A stretch of 39,042 nt of DNA from Lingula anatina (lineage: Eukaryota; Brachiopoda; Lingulata; Lingulida; Lingulidae), in NCBI RefSeq assembly GCF_001039355.2, contig NW_019775660.1, forward strand, positions 224,826 through 263,867. Direction: 5' to 3'. A program made the translations under genes and the position numbers. This document shows positions 23,007 through 33,591 of this stretch, one piece after another; positions within the stretch are counted from its first letter, which is position 1; the number at the start of each line of letters is the position of its first letter. The notes under the pieces are model-generated. The model made no database searches and was not told the DNA's origin. It saw only the letters and a list, made by a program, of their open reading frames with translations.

Positions 23007-26000
23007 CTGAAATATGGAAAAAAAAAAGNAGACTAAAGACTGACTTAATGAGATATCATGGACTAAAGAACGATTTTTCGGATTCCAAACCTTTAAATTG
23101 CACGCCATCTTTACTAATTATACACATCACAAATCCTGTATACACTGTACCAGTAAGACTTTTGATTGTACGATATGATCACTGTGGTTTTCTTACCCTC
23201 AAGGAGTTAGGGCATCAAGAAAATGAGAGGAGGGGCAACACTCTGGGACTTCCTGGTAGCATTATGGACCACTGCTGTTTAAATCTGTGATACAAACCTG
23301 GTAATGTGGTTGAAAATAATTAATGTTCCTGACTGGTATTAATAAGCTGGTTTGGTATATGTAAAACCCCTATAGATTGGCTGGTATACTCTTCGTGATC
23401 TGTGTGGAATAAACCTAAGATCGGCCTAGATATATCTGCTCTCAAATGCTTCATTATCTAACTACTATTACTTGCAATTTTTGAAATATGTCCTATAAAG
23501 CAAGACATATAAAGAGCAGGGTAAGTACGATGTGAGTCAACTTGGCGTTTCATGGGCACATTTCGCTAAATAAGCCTTATAAGTATTAGATGCATTTGAC
23601 AGATGTACTTTTTGGGCCATAAATTCAGAGAAAACGTAATACAGTTTGCTCCGAATTGGACTGGTATTACATTGGTGACTAGAATTATTACCGTAATGTG
23701 CAAAAAAGGGAGAGGAAACCGCACTTAGTTTGCGAAACTGTTGAAACGTTTCATGGCCTACGGTTGGTTAAATACGCGATCGTCTTTTTTAGTCCACTGT
23801 ACAAAAAGCCGCCATATAGCACGGAACCCTTTATCTTATTGCACAGAACTTGGTAGCTTTTGCAGTGAGTACCGGACATATGATTTATCCCCGAAGGAAT
23901 CCATTCTAACTTCAGTTATCTCACGGAACTTAACTAGTGTGACAGGAATGCTTGTCCTAGAAAAGGAATTCCAAGGTCCCATTTATTTAGTACATGCTAG
24001 CCAGGGTTAGCTGGAATATCGGGTCGGTATATGGGCCTAATGTCATATGTACAAAATAATGGGGAGCAAACCACGGTTCCTAGCGTGCACACAAGCTTTG
24101 CGGCTAGCAAAACTTTAAGAATAGATTTCATGAAATGTTCAAATATCTACATATTTTACCAATATATTGTTCTATTACCCATTTCAAATGTATGATCTAC
24201 ACTTTTGATAAAAAAACTGCACTCATTCAAAAAGGAATTAATAAGAGAGATCGCATTTATGTGACCAGAGTCTGATTACAACACCCCAGCTCTCCACCAT
24301 GGTTTCTGTTCTACATGGAGATTCCCACACTGTGTTTCAGATTGCCTCGTTAACTTCTGTCTATCGCCCTGGGATGGGACTCTATTCCCCAATCACTCAA
24401 CCTCTTCACTATTAAGCGCTTGATTTCTATTTAGATAGGACGCAACTAGGAAAAAACACGCACTTGTTTATAATCGATATATTCAGGGACGTAGTGGATT
24501 AATTAAACAGTTTAAGGCGGAAGAGAGGAATTAGTCAAAATTGCAACGAAATCAACGTCAACGCGGGTTAAGTGAGCGAGCAGATGTAATACGTCGGTGA
24601 TGCAGTGTTGTAGTTGCTTGCCTGGATTACTAGTGGCAATAAAAACCGAAACTAGCTGGTTTCACCATGTTCTTCATTAAAACACTCAGCATAATGCGAG
24701 CGATGTTTGCGCGTGATATGTATGCAAATGACATGCAGCTCACCAAACAAGGTGAAATTATACTTTTGTCATCTGTAATAGTTTTCCAGCTATGAATAAA
24801 GGAGATCCCTAATCACAGATCCAGGGGAAAGTCCCCACAGCGGTTTGGTGACACGGACACTAATGCAACGTGGGAGTCACTTCGGGTGATTTTTGCCCTT
24901 GGGAAGGAAATAAATTGAAATGTAATTTGGGCGCTATGCTGCATGGTTTACGTAGGTGTGATTTAACTACAGCAGCTCAGAAAATGGACCACTCTGATTT
25001 TTACACTCTGACTGACAGACGTTCAACAATCGATAACTCAGTTTGACCCACTCTGAGCCCCAGTGTATAGCATGCCTGTCCGATTGCTGTAGCTAGCTCA
25101 ACAATCGCAATCAGACTCAGTTGCGGTAGAGGAATCGCACCAAAGAGCTGTTACTTTTGATGGCCTTTTACAGGGCGATGTTAAATAAGCTCGCTATATA
25201 GATATATGAGTAAAATAGTCTATACGAGTTCGAAATTCTTTGTTTCTTTCAAACAACTTGAGAGAGATTGCCACATGTGAACTCGTGCCTGCGCATAACA
25301 TACACGCATCTAGACATTTTCCGAGCTTGCTTATCGCTTTGAAAAGGAACAAAGAATCGATCTTTCTTAAATCTATACCTGAGAAAAATACACGCCTATA
25401 AGCATATTTGTTTCATGGTTATCAAACGCCATGCCTTATTCTAGATACGATGCTATTCAAAACACACTGATGACGCACTTGCGCTTATGTGGACCTGTTT
25501 AACACATTCATACATAGGTGAATTAAGCATGATACCGGCCTGACCCAGATACGGGCTGTGTGATGAAAGTACCGATAAACTTACACGATGTGTTCATTTT
25601 TAGTACAAAGAAATAAATCAAATCCATTTCCGCTATCTTATTTACGTTTTGAAGTTCATGAAAAGTAAATGAAGCAGTGACATTAACGTGGCAAGTTAGA
25701 CTTGACAGACTCTCGTACCGAGTGCGAACAGTGTAAAAACTCAACATAAATTACATGGTGTCCCAGTATACATGTTACCCAAGAACGTAGACACCATTTA
25801 TTTTCTGTTGACTAGTACTTCTAAATTCTACGGGCGAAGTTGTCGATGACTTAGATGCACTCTTCCGTTGGTATAGCTGTTATTTTTTGTGTGACTGCTG
25901 CTCTGAGGTGGCTTGTGGGTTGTTCCTGTAGACTCGTTCCTTCAAATGCCTCCTAAGATAAAAAATCTGGAGGTTCAGGTTACGGCTTCGATAAAAACAC

Positions 26001-27268
26001 AGGCAAAAAGTGTAATAAAGTGTTCTTTACATAACAGCGGTACCGCCATTATCTTATAATTTCATTTTGAATTTAGAGGTGATTCATCCATTAAGAATAT
26101 GGAGAGTGTCGAGTTTTGATGGAAAAATGCCGCTTTGTTTATCTACTCAATGACATGCTCTCTCTCTCTCTCTCTCTCCTTGATATTCGGAAAATATGAT
26201 ACATTGATTTCCAATTCTATCTTTGTGTTGATTACCATTTATTATTATTATTACCATTTATCAGAACTACTAGTATATCATCAATCACTCCTGATCTCAG
26301 TGTTAATAAGAGTGACAGTCAAGTCAGTTGTCTTAGGGGCATCGCTTTCTGTAATGCGGTTCATTACGGGAGGGGGTTTTATTTCACAGAAAACGGACGA
26401 GCTGCTCCCCATTAACAAAGAACGATTAGTTTTTCAACTCAGCGCCGGCAGGCACCTGGCTTGTGTTTGCGTGACGTGAACTTCTGTGTAGAGAAAAGCA
26501 GACAACAATCAGTAAATAAGTTATCCAATCGGAAAGCTTATTATCAACGGACACTTTTGTCTTGCAGAGCTTCATGCCGAGCTATTCTGTGTTATTAATT
26601 TTGCGCTTCCAAAATTGAGTCAGGCAAACAGTTGGCGAGAAATGATGGGTAGATAGCTTCTATGAGCATAAGGTAAAACAGAATAGGACTGGAGTGTCAG
26701 TGCATATATTAGCGTATCAGAAAGAAAAAACAATATTAATATCACAATAATATCAGAGATTTCTCTGTGACCGGTTGGTAAGCGGTGTAACAACCATTGA
26801 CACCTGTGCCAACAGAATTAACGAACGAATTGCTAGATATGTTCACACTGGACTATAGGCAAAACTGGTTAATCAGAAACATTATATAACCCATGGGATG
26901 CACACTTGGCACGAACACTTAGAACCAGTATAATGGGTTTTAATAATGCATCTTTGTCTAACTGTGGTGTCGTTTCCTTTTTTTTTTTTTTTTTGAAGTG
27001 TCGACGTTTCTGTTTCCATATTTGGCATGTTTTGTGCGTGTCGACAGTGAATTCTCAAGTTATCTTAATATTTCTGCCGATTTAAGTTCCATTAGACTGC
27101 AGTTTTGCGTGATATTCGTACACATGACGTTAATTTAAAACATCTAAAAACCTTTCCTGAAAACACCTGCATCAACAAAAACAACTGCGTTTTATCTTAA
27201 CAAGGAATAGTGTATTACCAGAAATCAAATTTATTTGTCAAATTACCCATTTTTTCTTTTTTTTGCAG

Positions 27269-27450
27269 ATGATGGTGCCACGGTCTCAGACTGTCGTCGT
27301 ACACGTAATCAGACCGCAGCGAGAAAAAAAGCTTGATAACAGTTCCAAATCAACTATGTCGCTTGTTGTCGGCATGTTTCATGTTAATCGTACGGTATGG
27401 TGAAAACCAATCGATCAAATTACAATAAGCAGAGCTGAATTATGAATAAA
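27269..27450 (+). other. Possible terminal exon of an unrecognised transcript
   Basis: A strong polypyrimidine tract and TTTTGCAG acceptor end at 27268. The next bases are ATGATGG, opening a 44-codon frame to TGA at 27401-27403, with AATAAA at 27445-27450. The arrangement looks like a last exon with a 3' UTR. No upstream partner exon and no domain were recognised, so this is weak. Confidence 0.2.
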
Positions 27451-28595
27451 GAGAGATATGTTTCTGTCTACGTTATCTGTTGTGCTCAGCCTCCTTCGAT
27501 CTCCATCATAAATCTTGTTATTCTGTGTTTAAAGCATTGTAAAATCCCAGAGAGCAGAAAGAACATCGCATCGTTATATTTAAGCTAAGTAGTATTTATT
27601 AAATATGGCATAAAAACGGTCTGAATACAAAGGTCTGGCCACTGGGAGTTTAAGCCACGCCGGAAAAACCTACCCTACAACAAAAAAAAAGTACTTTAAC
27701 ATGGCTCCAGACGCTGCCATGGGTCAGTGTGATCGCTATAAAAATCAAATGAATACATAGGGAACGGATAATATACGAAACAGAGGTAAAAACGTGTGGA
27801 CAATTAATCTATTATTTTATTAACTAAAAAACTATGAGCAAATGCCATCCCTTAATTCTGAATGCAACAAAATTTACAACCAAGTAGGTCGGCAATGGGT
27901 CGTTTAATAATACTAGTGCTAAAAAAGGCGGTAAGTTGTATATTTCTTTAAAAAAGTGAGGATAGTACCTGAGGCAATACAATTTGAAAGGTGGGAAAAC
28001 TTAGTATGCTGCAGGGTAAGAAATGACTGTTTATGGTACATCCAGCTCGCCTCTCCTGACTACGGGTACTTCAAATACCGGCATAATTATATTACCCAAA
28101 GCAGCACATAAATATTCCATTTCCTTTCCCATTCATTATTCTGATCATAATCAACGTATCATTTAATTAATGTCTATTTTCTTTTTCAATGCATTAACCT
28201 TTCTTTATCCCTTCACATATCTATTTGTTTTTTTATGCATTTTTTAATCTAGAAATCATTTGTTCCTTTATTCAATCACAGTCAATTAACCCATCAAAAG
28301 ATCTATGCATTCATTCCTTAATCTATTCATTTATCTATTTTGATTAATATATTTAAAAAAAGCGTTTACTATAAATTAAACATGAAGACAGCGATAGAAT
28401 TACATTAATAAAAAAACACGCTTTGAGAAAATTGACATGGGACACATAATCTTTATTGAAAAAAGAGAGAATTTATACAAAGCAGTATACTATTTCTATA
28501 CCATTATTAAATTAAACATATGCTTAAATGTAGTGTTTAGACATTTTCACTAGCGTGGAATATGTGAAACAAAGCAATGCAAGCCGTACGTAAAC

Positions 28596-28597
<2 letters not shown>

Positions 28598-28672
<75 letters not shown>
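28598..28672. repeat. (AT)n microsatellite, about 37 units
   Basis: An uninterrupted AT tract of about 75 bases, perfectly self-complementary and able to extrude as a cruciform. Confidence 0.92.
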
Positions 28673-28674
<2 letters not shown>

Positions 28675-29033
28675 TAATCGTCTTATTTTTTAATCTCGGC
28701 TATGTTTTGCTACAGCCTTATAATATTATTCCGTTTCCGTCTCTAGAAAGCACCGTGCCTGTAAATGTATTATTTATAGAACGTGACTGCCACAGAATAA
28801 TAAATGGCCAGTCCTGTGACCGATATCTTTTCCCATACAAAACAAAATAGTGTCTCCTGTGTGTGATGAAATGTACATTGTACATTAACGCCTATCTATT
28901 TGTCATGTTTTTGAACGCGGTCTAGTTGCAGTTACATTTTCTTTTTTTTCCACTGGTTATTTCCCATAAATGTGGCTTGGGTCAAAGCAGAAATAACCCA
29001 GGGCACAAATGGCGCTGCAGTCGCAACCAGACC

Positions 29034-29034
29034 T

Positions 29035-29074
<40 letters not shown>
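29034..29074. repeat. (AAT)n microsatellite
   Basis: About 13 AAT units just past the polyadenylation signals of the secreted peptide gene. Poly-Asn or poly-Ile frames across it are artefacts. Confidence 0.9.
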
Positions 29075-29076
<2 letters not shown>

Positions 29077-29176
29077 CGGCAGACGACATGTTGACCCCAC
29101 CACCACAGTTCAGAGTCTGGCAAAGTTTATTGATAATTACTAACAATTGCTGTATCAATATAAATAACAATCACCA

Positions 29177-29182
29177 TTTATT
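29177..29182 (-). terminator. Polyadenylation signal AATAAA of the secreted peptide gene
   Basis: AATAAA on the minus strand about 110 bases past the stop codon. Another copy is at 29126-29131. Both lie beside the AAT microsatellite at 29034-29074. Confidence 0.4.
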
Positions 29183-29290
29183 CAAACAAAAGCTAAAACG
29201 CAAAGTACCCATCCCAATATTTCACGCAGAATATTTGCTTAACATTTAATAACCGTCTCTAAACAGTTTGTCTACAACTGATTAAACCAC

Positions 29291-29688
29291 TTACACACAA
29301 CGATAAGGATAGCGACACGGCTGTCCAAAATTTGGGTCACAAGGGTCCCTGATATTAACACAGGTGGTTGTACTATTGACTGGTAACGAAAAAAATGCAA
29401 TATTAGGATGACAGCAGAACTTACTGGTAGACACAGGAAGCCATGGAAAGTACAACATTACAGCATATAAATAATTTCTCAAACTCCGGAACACGTTATC
29501 TTTTATTATCAATGTAAACAAGTGCATAGGAAAGAAATAACAAATGTAACATAGGCTTAATAATGTTATGAACAATCCTTACCGAGACTGAAATTGACAC
29601 AAGCTGTACATGGACGTCCCACTTGTCCTTGGACGGCGGTTAGTGAGAGAAGACAGGTCATGAGAAATGTCAACCCTGTTATACCCAT
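29291..29688 (-). CDS. Small secreted cysteine-rich peptide precursor, two exons, unknown function
   Basis: Exon 1 (29688-29583) begins at an ATG and encodes a signal peptide of about 21 residues (MGITGLTFLMTCLLSL, then TAVQG as a likely cleavage region), followed by the start of the mature part. The donor is CTCG|GTAAGG and the acceptor is TTACCAG. Exon 2 (29379-29291) ends in TAA. The 64-residue precursor would give a mature peptide of about 43 residues with six cysteines spaced C-x2-C-x11-C-x6-C-x7-C-x5-C and two N-glycosylation sequons (NFS, NST). Even cysteine number, small size and signal peptide suggest an extracellular disulphide-bonded peptide such as a defence, signalling or matrix peptide. 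No family is recognised, so function is not assigned. A TATA box at 29811-29819 and an AATAAA downstream complete a compact gene. An in-frame open stretch continues upstream of the ATG but is more likely 5' UTR. A perfect GTAAGT donor overlaps the stop codon, so a longer isoform with another exon is possible. Confidence 0.6.
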
Positions 29689-29810
29689 TATAGAGAAGAT
29701 ATATAAATTTCGCAGAGAATTATGTTTATCTATCTGCCAGTACCTTAACTCTCTGAGGCAATGTGGGGCGCTGTCAAATGATAAAATAATAGCCCACGTC
29801 AAAACAGCTG

Positions 29811-29819
29811 CTATTTATA
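29811..29819 (-). promoter_or_regulatory. TATA box (TATAAATAG) of the secreted peptide gene
   Basis: On the minus strand TATAAATAG lies about 123 bases before the start ATG, predicting transcription start near 29785-29790 and a 5' UTR of about 100 bases. A CAGCTG E-box lies immediately beside it. The match to the metazoan TATA consensus is strong; use is inferred from position. Confidence 0.5.
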
Positions 29820-30523
29820 CAGGTACATGTATCTGTACACCCTCTTGTCTTTGACACTTACATGAATATTGCTGAACATTTGGCATTCAGGTGACAGCAT
29901 TTCAAATAGGAATTACTTCCTTTTAAGGGTTTCCGTACTTGACACTGCCACCTTTGATTTGAAAACTTGTTTAATTTGTTACCACTGATAAATTCACGGT
30001 TGTCACACACTGCACCTTCAACCTTTTGTAATGTTAATGCCGTTGACGTCGTTTACAAAAATAACCTATGAACTGTGCATATGAAAACATATGAAGATAA
30101 ACATTTCTGTAATTAGAAAAGCAAAAGAAAATTGCTGCTTAATATGGTATAATACATTAAAAGATATAAAACAGTCGTTTTTTTTTTGTTTGTTTGTTTT
30201 TGTTCATTGAATTAGATATTTTGTGCTTGATTTTTCTTAAGTTCTGTCAAATTATAATTTGTTGTACAGCAGTGGGAAACGGGTCACATTTTGCGTGACA
30301 GTTAATAGTTATTTCTTTCTCAACAGCATGTATCTTAGAAAAGTTAAATCACATTAAGCAGATTCTCTCACGCTTTCTATTCTCTCATAATGTCATGCAG
30401 TGTTGACAACACTGCTCTCGAAATATTTCAATAACAAATGCACTCCAGTGTGGAGAAACTGCACGATATTTCCTTTTGTACCTCTTGTTAGTGTAAGGGG
30501 GAAGGGAATGCGTCACTTGTGGC
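29820..30523. other. Upstream flank of the secreted peptide gene, no recognised gene
   Basis: AT-rich sequence with a T-run and GTTT repeat near 30178-30200. Nothing else was recognised. Confidence 0.5.
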
Positions 30524-30526
30524 TTA

Positions 30527-30964
30527 CACCCCATTTCCATAGATTTCTAGATCGATCCATCCCTGTGGGGAGTCTCACTAGATTACTGTCAGCTTGACCG
30601 GCTTAAGCGTCTGTCCCGCCTACTAAAAGCTGTAAGGGGGTAATTAACTATGGTGCCCGCTCGGCTGACTGCAATTTAGCGTGAACCCCCAGGGAGTTAG
30701 GTCGATCTAAATCTTAATCTCTAGATCGATCTAAATCTCNCCCCATTTCCATAGATTTTTAGATCGATCTATCCCTGTGGGGAGTCTCACTAGATTACTG
30801 TCAGCTTGACCGGCTTAAGCGTCTGTCCCGCCTACTAAAAGCTGTAAGGGGGTAATTAACTATGGTGCCCGCTCGGCTGACTGCAATTTAGCGTGAACTC
30901 CCAGGGAGTTAGGTCGATCTTAAACTTAATCTTTAGATCATTCTAAATCTCTGGGAAAGCACCC
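30527..30964 (+). mobile_element. Foldback MITE family A, two near-identical copies around a single N
   Basis: Copy 1 (30527-30739) and copy 2 (30741-30964) share almost all positions over about 212 bp and match the element at 14704-14907. They are separated only by the N at 30740. TTA flanks the outer edges (30524-30526 and 30965-30967) but not the internal junction. Ends read CACCCCATTTCCATAGATTT and AAATCTCTGGGAAAGCACCC. There is no coding capacity. It may be one insertion duplicated in assembly. Confidence 0.6.
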
Positions 30965-31547
30965 TTAGTATAACTTGCTGAGATATAAGAAATAATCACA
31001 ATATGCACCTCTGTATTCATAAACATGCGATTCGACCCTAAAATGAAGAATATAAAGTAGCCTATGATTTGAACCTCTAAGAATGTTTTTTATTTCATTT
31101 TATTCATATTGGATTATGAAAAGTGGTCAATGCCCTGGAAGAAGCAACTGATAATAGAAGCCAAGCTAAAAATTACTTTTTTACCCCAAAGAATATTATC
31201 CTTTCTTTGAATAACCTAGCATGTTTCGACTATGTGGCCCGGGGGAATGGCAACTCGACTACTAAGAGGGGTCAAGCCCTCACCAAGTATTAGTTGAATG
31301 TCAAACAAGCTGATGAAGATAATTTAAGACCATGGCTAATGAAAAAACACGATGAACAGAAAAATCAAAGTCGGAGATGGTTTTAATTAGACTTATTTAT
31401 TTCTCTCTGGAAATACATTCATTAGAGGCACAAATAAAAGATTTTATGTCGACTTCTGGGAGTTTCTATTTTTAAATTGGCGGCCATACTGAAAAATAAG
31501 TAATGGTCATGATAGTTGAGCAGATATAATTTTATATTTTCACTGTA

Positions 31548-31612
31548 TTACATTCTGATGAGCCGTAAGGCTCAAAGGTTTAATAAATTGAATTGAAGAA
31601 ATTGAATTGAAA
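31548..31612 (+). mobile_element. Probable non-LTR retrotransposon 3' terminus (hairpin plus TTGAA repeat)
   Basis: The hairpin GAGCCGTAAGGCTC is followed by AATAAATTGAATTGAAG and a short TTGAA-type repeat. A small hairpin next to a short tandem tail is the usual 3' end of L2/CR1-like retrotransposons. No reverse transcriptase coding remnant was recognised just upstream, so this may be only the UTR of a truncated copy. Confidence 0.4.
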
Positions 31613-31723
31613 AATGTTCAAATGCAACAGAGCTAATCCTGGCTACTCTATTACGTTAACAGATTTCCAACTTCAAGTAGGCCCACATAATTTTAATCCT
31701 TATCCATATCCTCGTCGCAAGTT

Positions 31724-31724
<1 letters not shown>

Positions 31725-31765
<41 letters not shown>
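31725..31765. repeat. (CT)n microsatellite
   Basis: About 20 CT units. The 125-residue open frame spanning it (31614-31991) is mostly repeat-encoded Ser-Leu with flanking sequence that shows no domain. Confidence 0.9.
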
Positions 31766-31768
<3 letters not shown>

Positions 31769-32464
31769 CATGTATTCTCATACAATTGATCGAAAGTGTT
31801 TGCAACACCAACCCTATCAGACGCCGCCTGTTTCGGCAGAAGAATCGAAAACAGACACTCTAGTCAATAATCGAAACACGTTCAGAATTAATTTGAGACC
31901 TGGATTGGGAAATAAATGGCGAAAATTATGTTGTTTCCAGCTGATTAACCCCCTGTTTATTCCCTTGCTCCTTCCTTTGCCATTTAATTGAGACGTGAAC
32001 TTCGGAAATAAGAGCCGTATTCGGTGCAAGAGTTAACGTTAATGCGGCCCGTGTCGCCATGATGGATTGTTGATACGTCGTTTTTGCCAATAGTCTGTGA
32101 TATAAATTGCAAATCTGACAATAAAATCGGTAATGATTTTGCTCTCTAGTCATATTTAACAGTTCTTTGGATCAATTTCATTTTGGAATGTATCAAACGA
32201 AATGAAATGGCCCAGCAGCGCTCTTGGCTTGAATTGCCTCTTTTTTTTTTTTGCATTGAAGATATTCAGCGTAAGATCATGCATTTGTTGTTCCTTAGAA
32301 CTTTTGATGCGACTTATGCTCCCATAATGTCATTGATTACCAAATTTATTTATCAATTAATTTATCTCTCACATCTTGCAAACACTATAGCACACAGCCA
32401 TTTGAGATGTCCATAAATATCTGAAGTAATGTATATACTAGTACAGTATGTGCATGAAGAGGTA

Positions 32465-32703
32465 CACACACTCGACAATAGAAGTGTCACCCCCTGAATC
32501 AGAGTAATCAAAGGTATTAATCTAAAGAGGCGGAATATAAGCAATGTCAGAATATCGATACAGTTGAATTGTTCAGTCAGAACCGTTTCTTTTGAGAAAT
32601 TCGATGTTAATAAAATGATACCAGGAGCATATGATTCCACAGTCATTTATCTCCTACAAAGTATCGGTTCAGTAGGGGTGACACTTCTATTGTCCAGTGT
32701 GTG
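32465..32703. mobile_element. Short inverted-repeat MITE with TA target site (Tc1/mariner-like)
   Basis: A 239-bp element flanked by TA (32463-32464 and 32704-32705). The left end CACACACTCGACAATAGAAG continues GTGTCACCCC. The right end is its reverse complement with one or two mismatches, giving terminal repeats of about 30 bp. The interior holds no transposase reading frame. The TA target and terminal-repeat style suggest a Tc1/mariner-mobilised MITE; this is inferred. Confidence 0.6.
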
Positions 32704-32705
32704 TA

Positions 32706-33546
32706 AATACGAAAATGAGCAATTTAAATGATACATACTGAAGTTTAATATATCAGAATGTCCCAGTTTTGCTATGCAGTGTAGCACAGAATACTTATTG
32801 TCACCCTTTGCCCAAAGCTCCTTATTTCCTGTCTTACATAAATTTTGGGGCAATATATAAATCTTCAGTGTTTAATGACTAAATTAAGTAATATTTTCAC
32901 ACGTCATTTTACCGGTGACGTCATAATTGCGATTTTGGGAAACATTGAAATATCGGTTCCTCATTTTCTCCTTTACCTGAGCACACAAGATAGATGGATT
33001 ATTGAATAATTAGAGGCAAGTAAAAAACTTATTTTCGGTATCTGGATAAAAATGAAGGGTTACAATATCCGCTTCTTATGTCAGAAGCTGCAACATGGGG
33101 TAATTAAAAAGACATTAACTAAGCGTCATTTAAAACACACAATTGACCCTCTATCCTTTTGACCGTTTATTTGGTATCAGCCTGGAAAGAATTAAAAACA
33201 ATTTGCCTGCCAGAACTCTGTAGAGTCGAGGTCCGATTTATCGCACAGCAAATTAAAGTGTTGAAGTCCACTGTTTTCTAGGAATTCTGATCAAATATAA
33301 TGCCCACCTTGACCTCACAGAGAAAGATGAACTGTTCAAGGACAAGGACGACGTTGAAAGTCCGAAATTAATGTTAACACTGACATTTTAGACATGCACG
33401 CCTAATTAATTTGCTGCAGTCGGTCGGGTACGTATCCGCCAAGAATTAATAAATATTTATTTCTCATTTCCTTTGGTGCAAGTGACATTTTCTCCCCTAA
33501 ACAATTTTTTTTCAAAAAAAAAAAAAAAAAAAATAATAATAATAAT

Positions 33547-33591
<45 letters not shown>

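Larger units (their letters stand above)
23007..29033. other. Upstream flank of the receptor gene, no recognised gene
   Basis: The N at 23029 lies just outside the first visible receptor exon. The missing N-terminal exon was sought up to 29 kb on the minus strand without a convincing hydrophobic segment next to a donor. CT repeats at about 26159-26178, a T-run near 26980 and the AT tract are the only landmarks besides the possible exon at 27269. Confidence 0.5.

Noticed and set aside
24661-24800. Missing N-terminal exon of the receptor
   Set aside because: Donor-like GTGAGC and GTGAAA sites exist on the minus strand, but no preceding frame gives a hydrophobic start of TM1 in the required phase.
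28926-29249. 107-codon frame with poly-Asn
   Set aside because: The length comes from an AAT microsatellite; the rest is non-conserved sequence past the secreted peptide gene.
29689-29802. In-frame N-terminal extension of the secreted peptide
   Set aside because: It has no ATG start and lies between the TATA box and the ATG, where a 5' UTR is expected; the ATG at 29688 begins a typical signal peptide.
31614-31991. 125-codon open frame on the plus strand
   Set aside because: The frame is sustained by a CT microsatellite (Ser-Leu repeats), and the flanks show no domain or splice structure.
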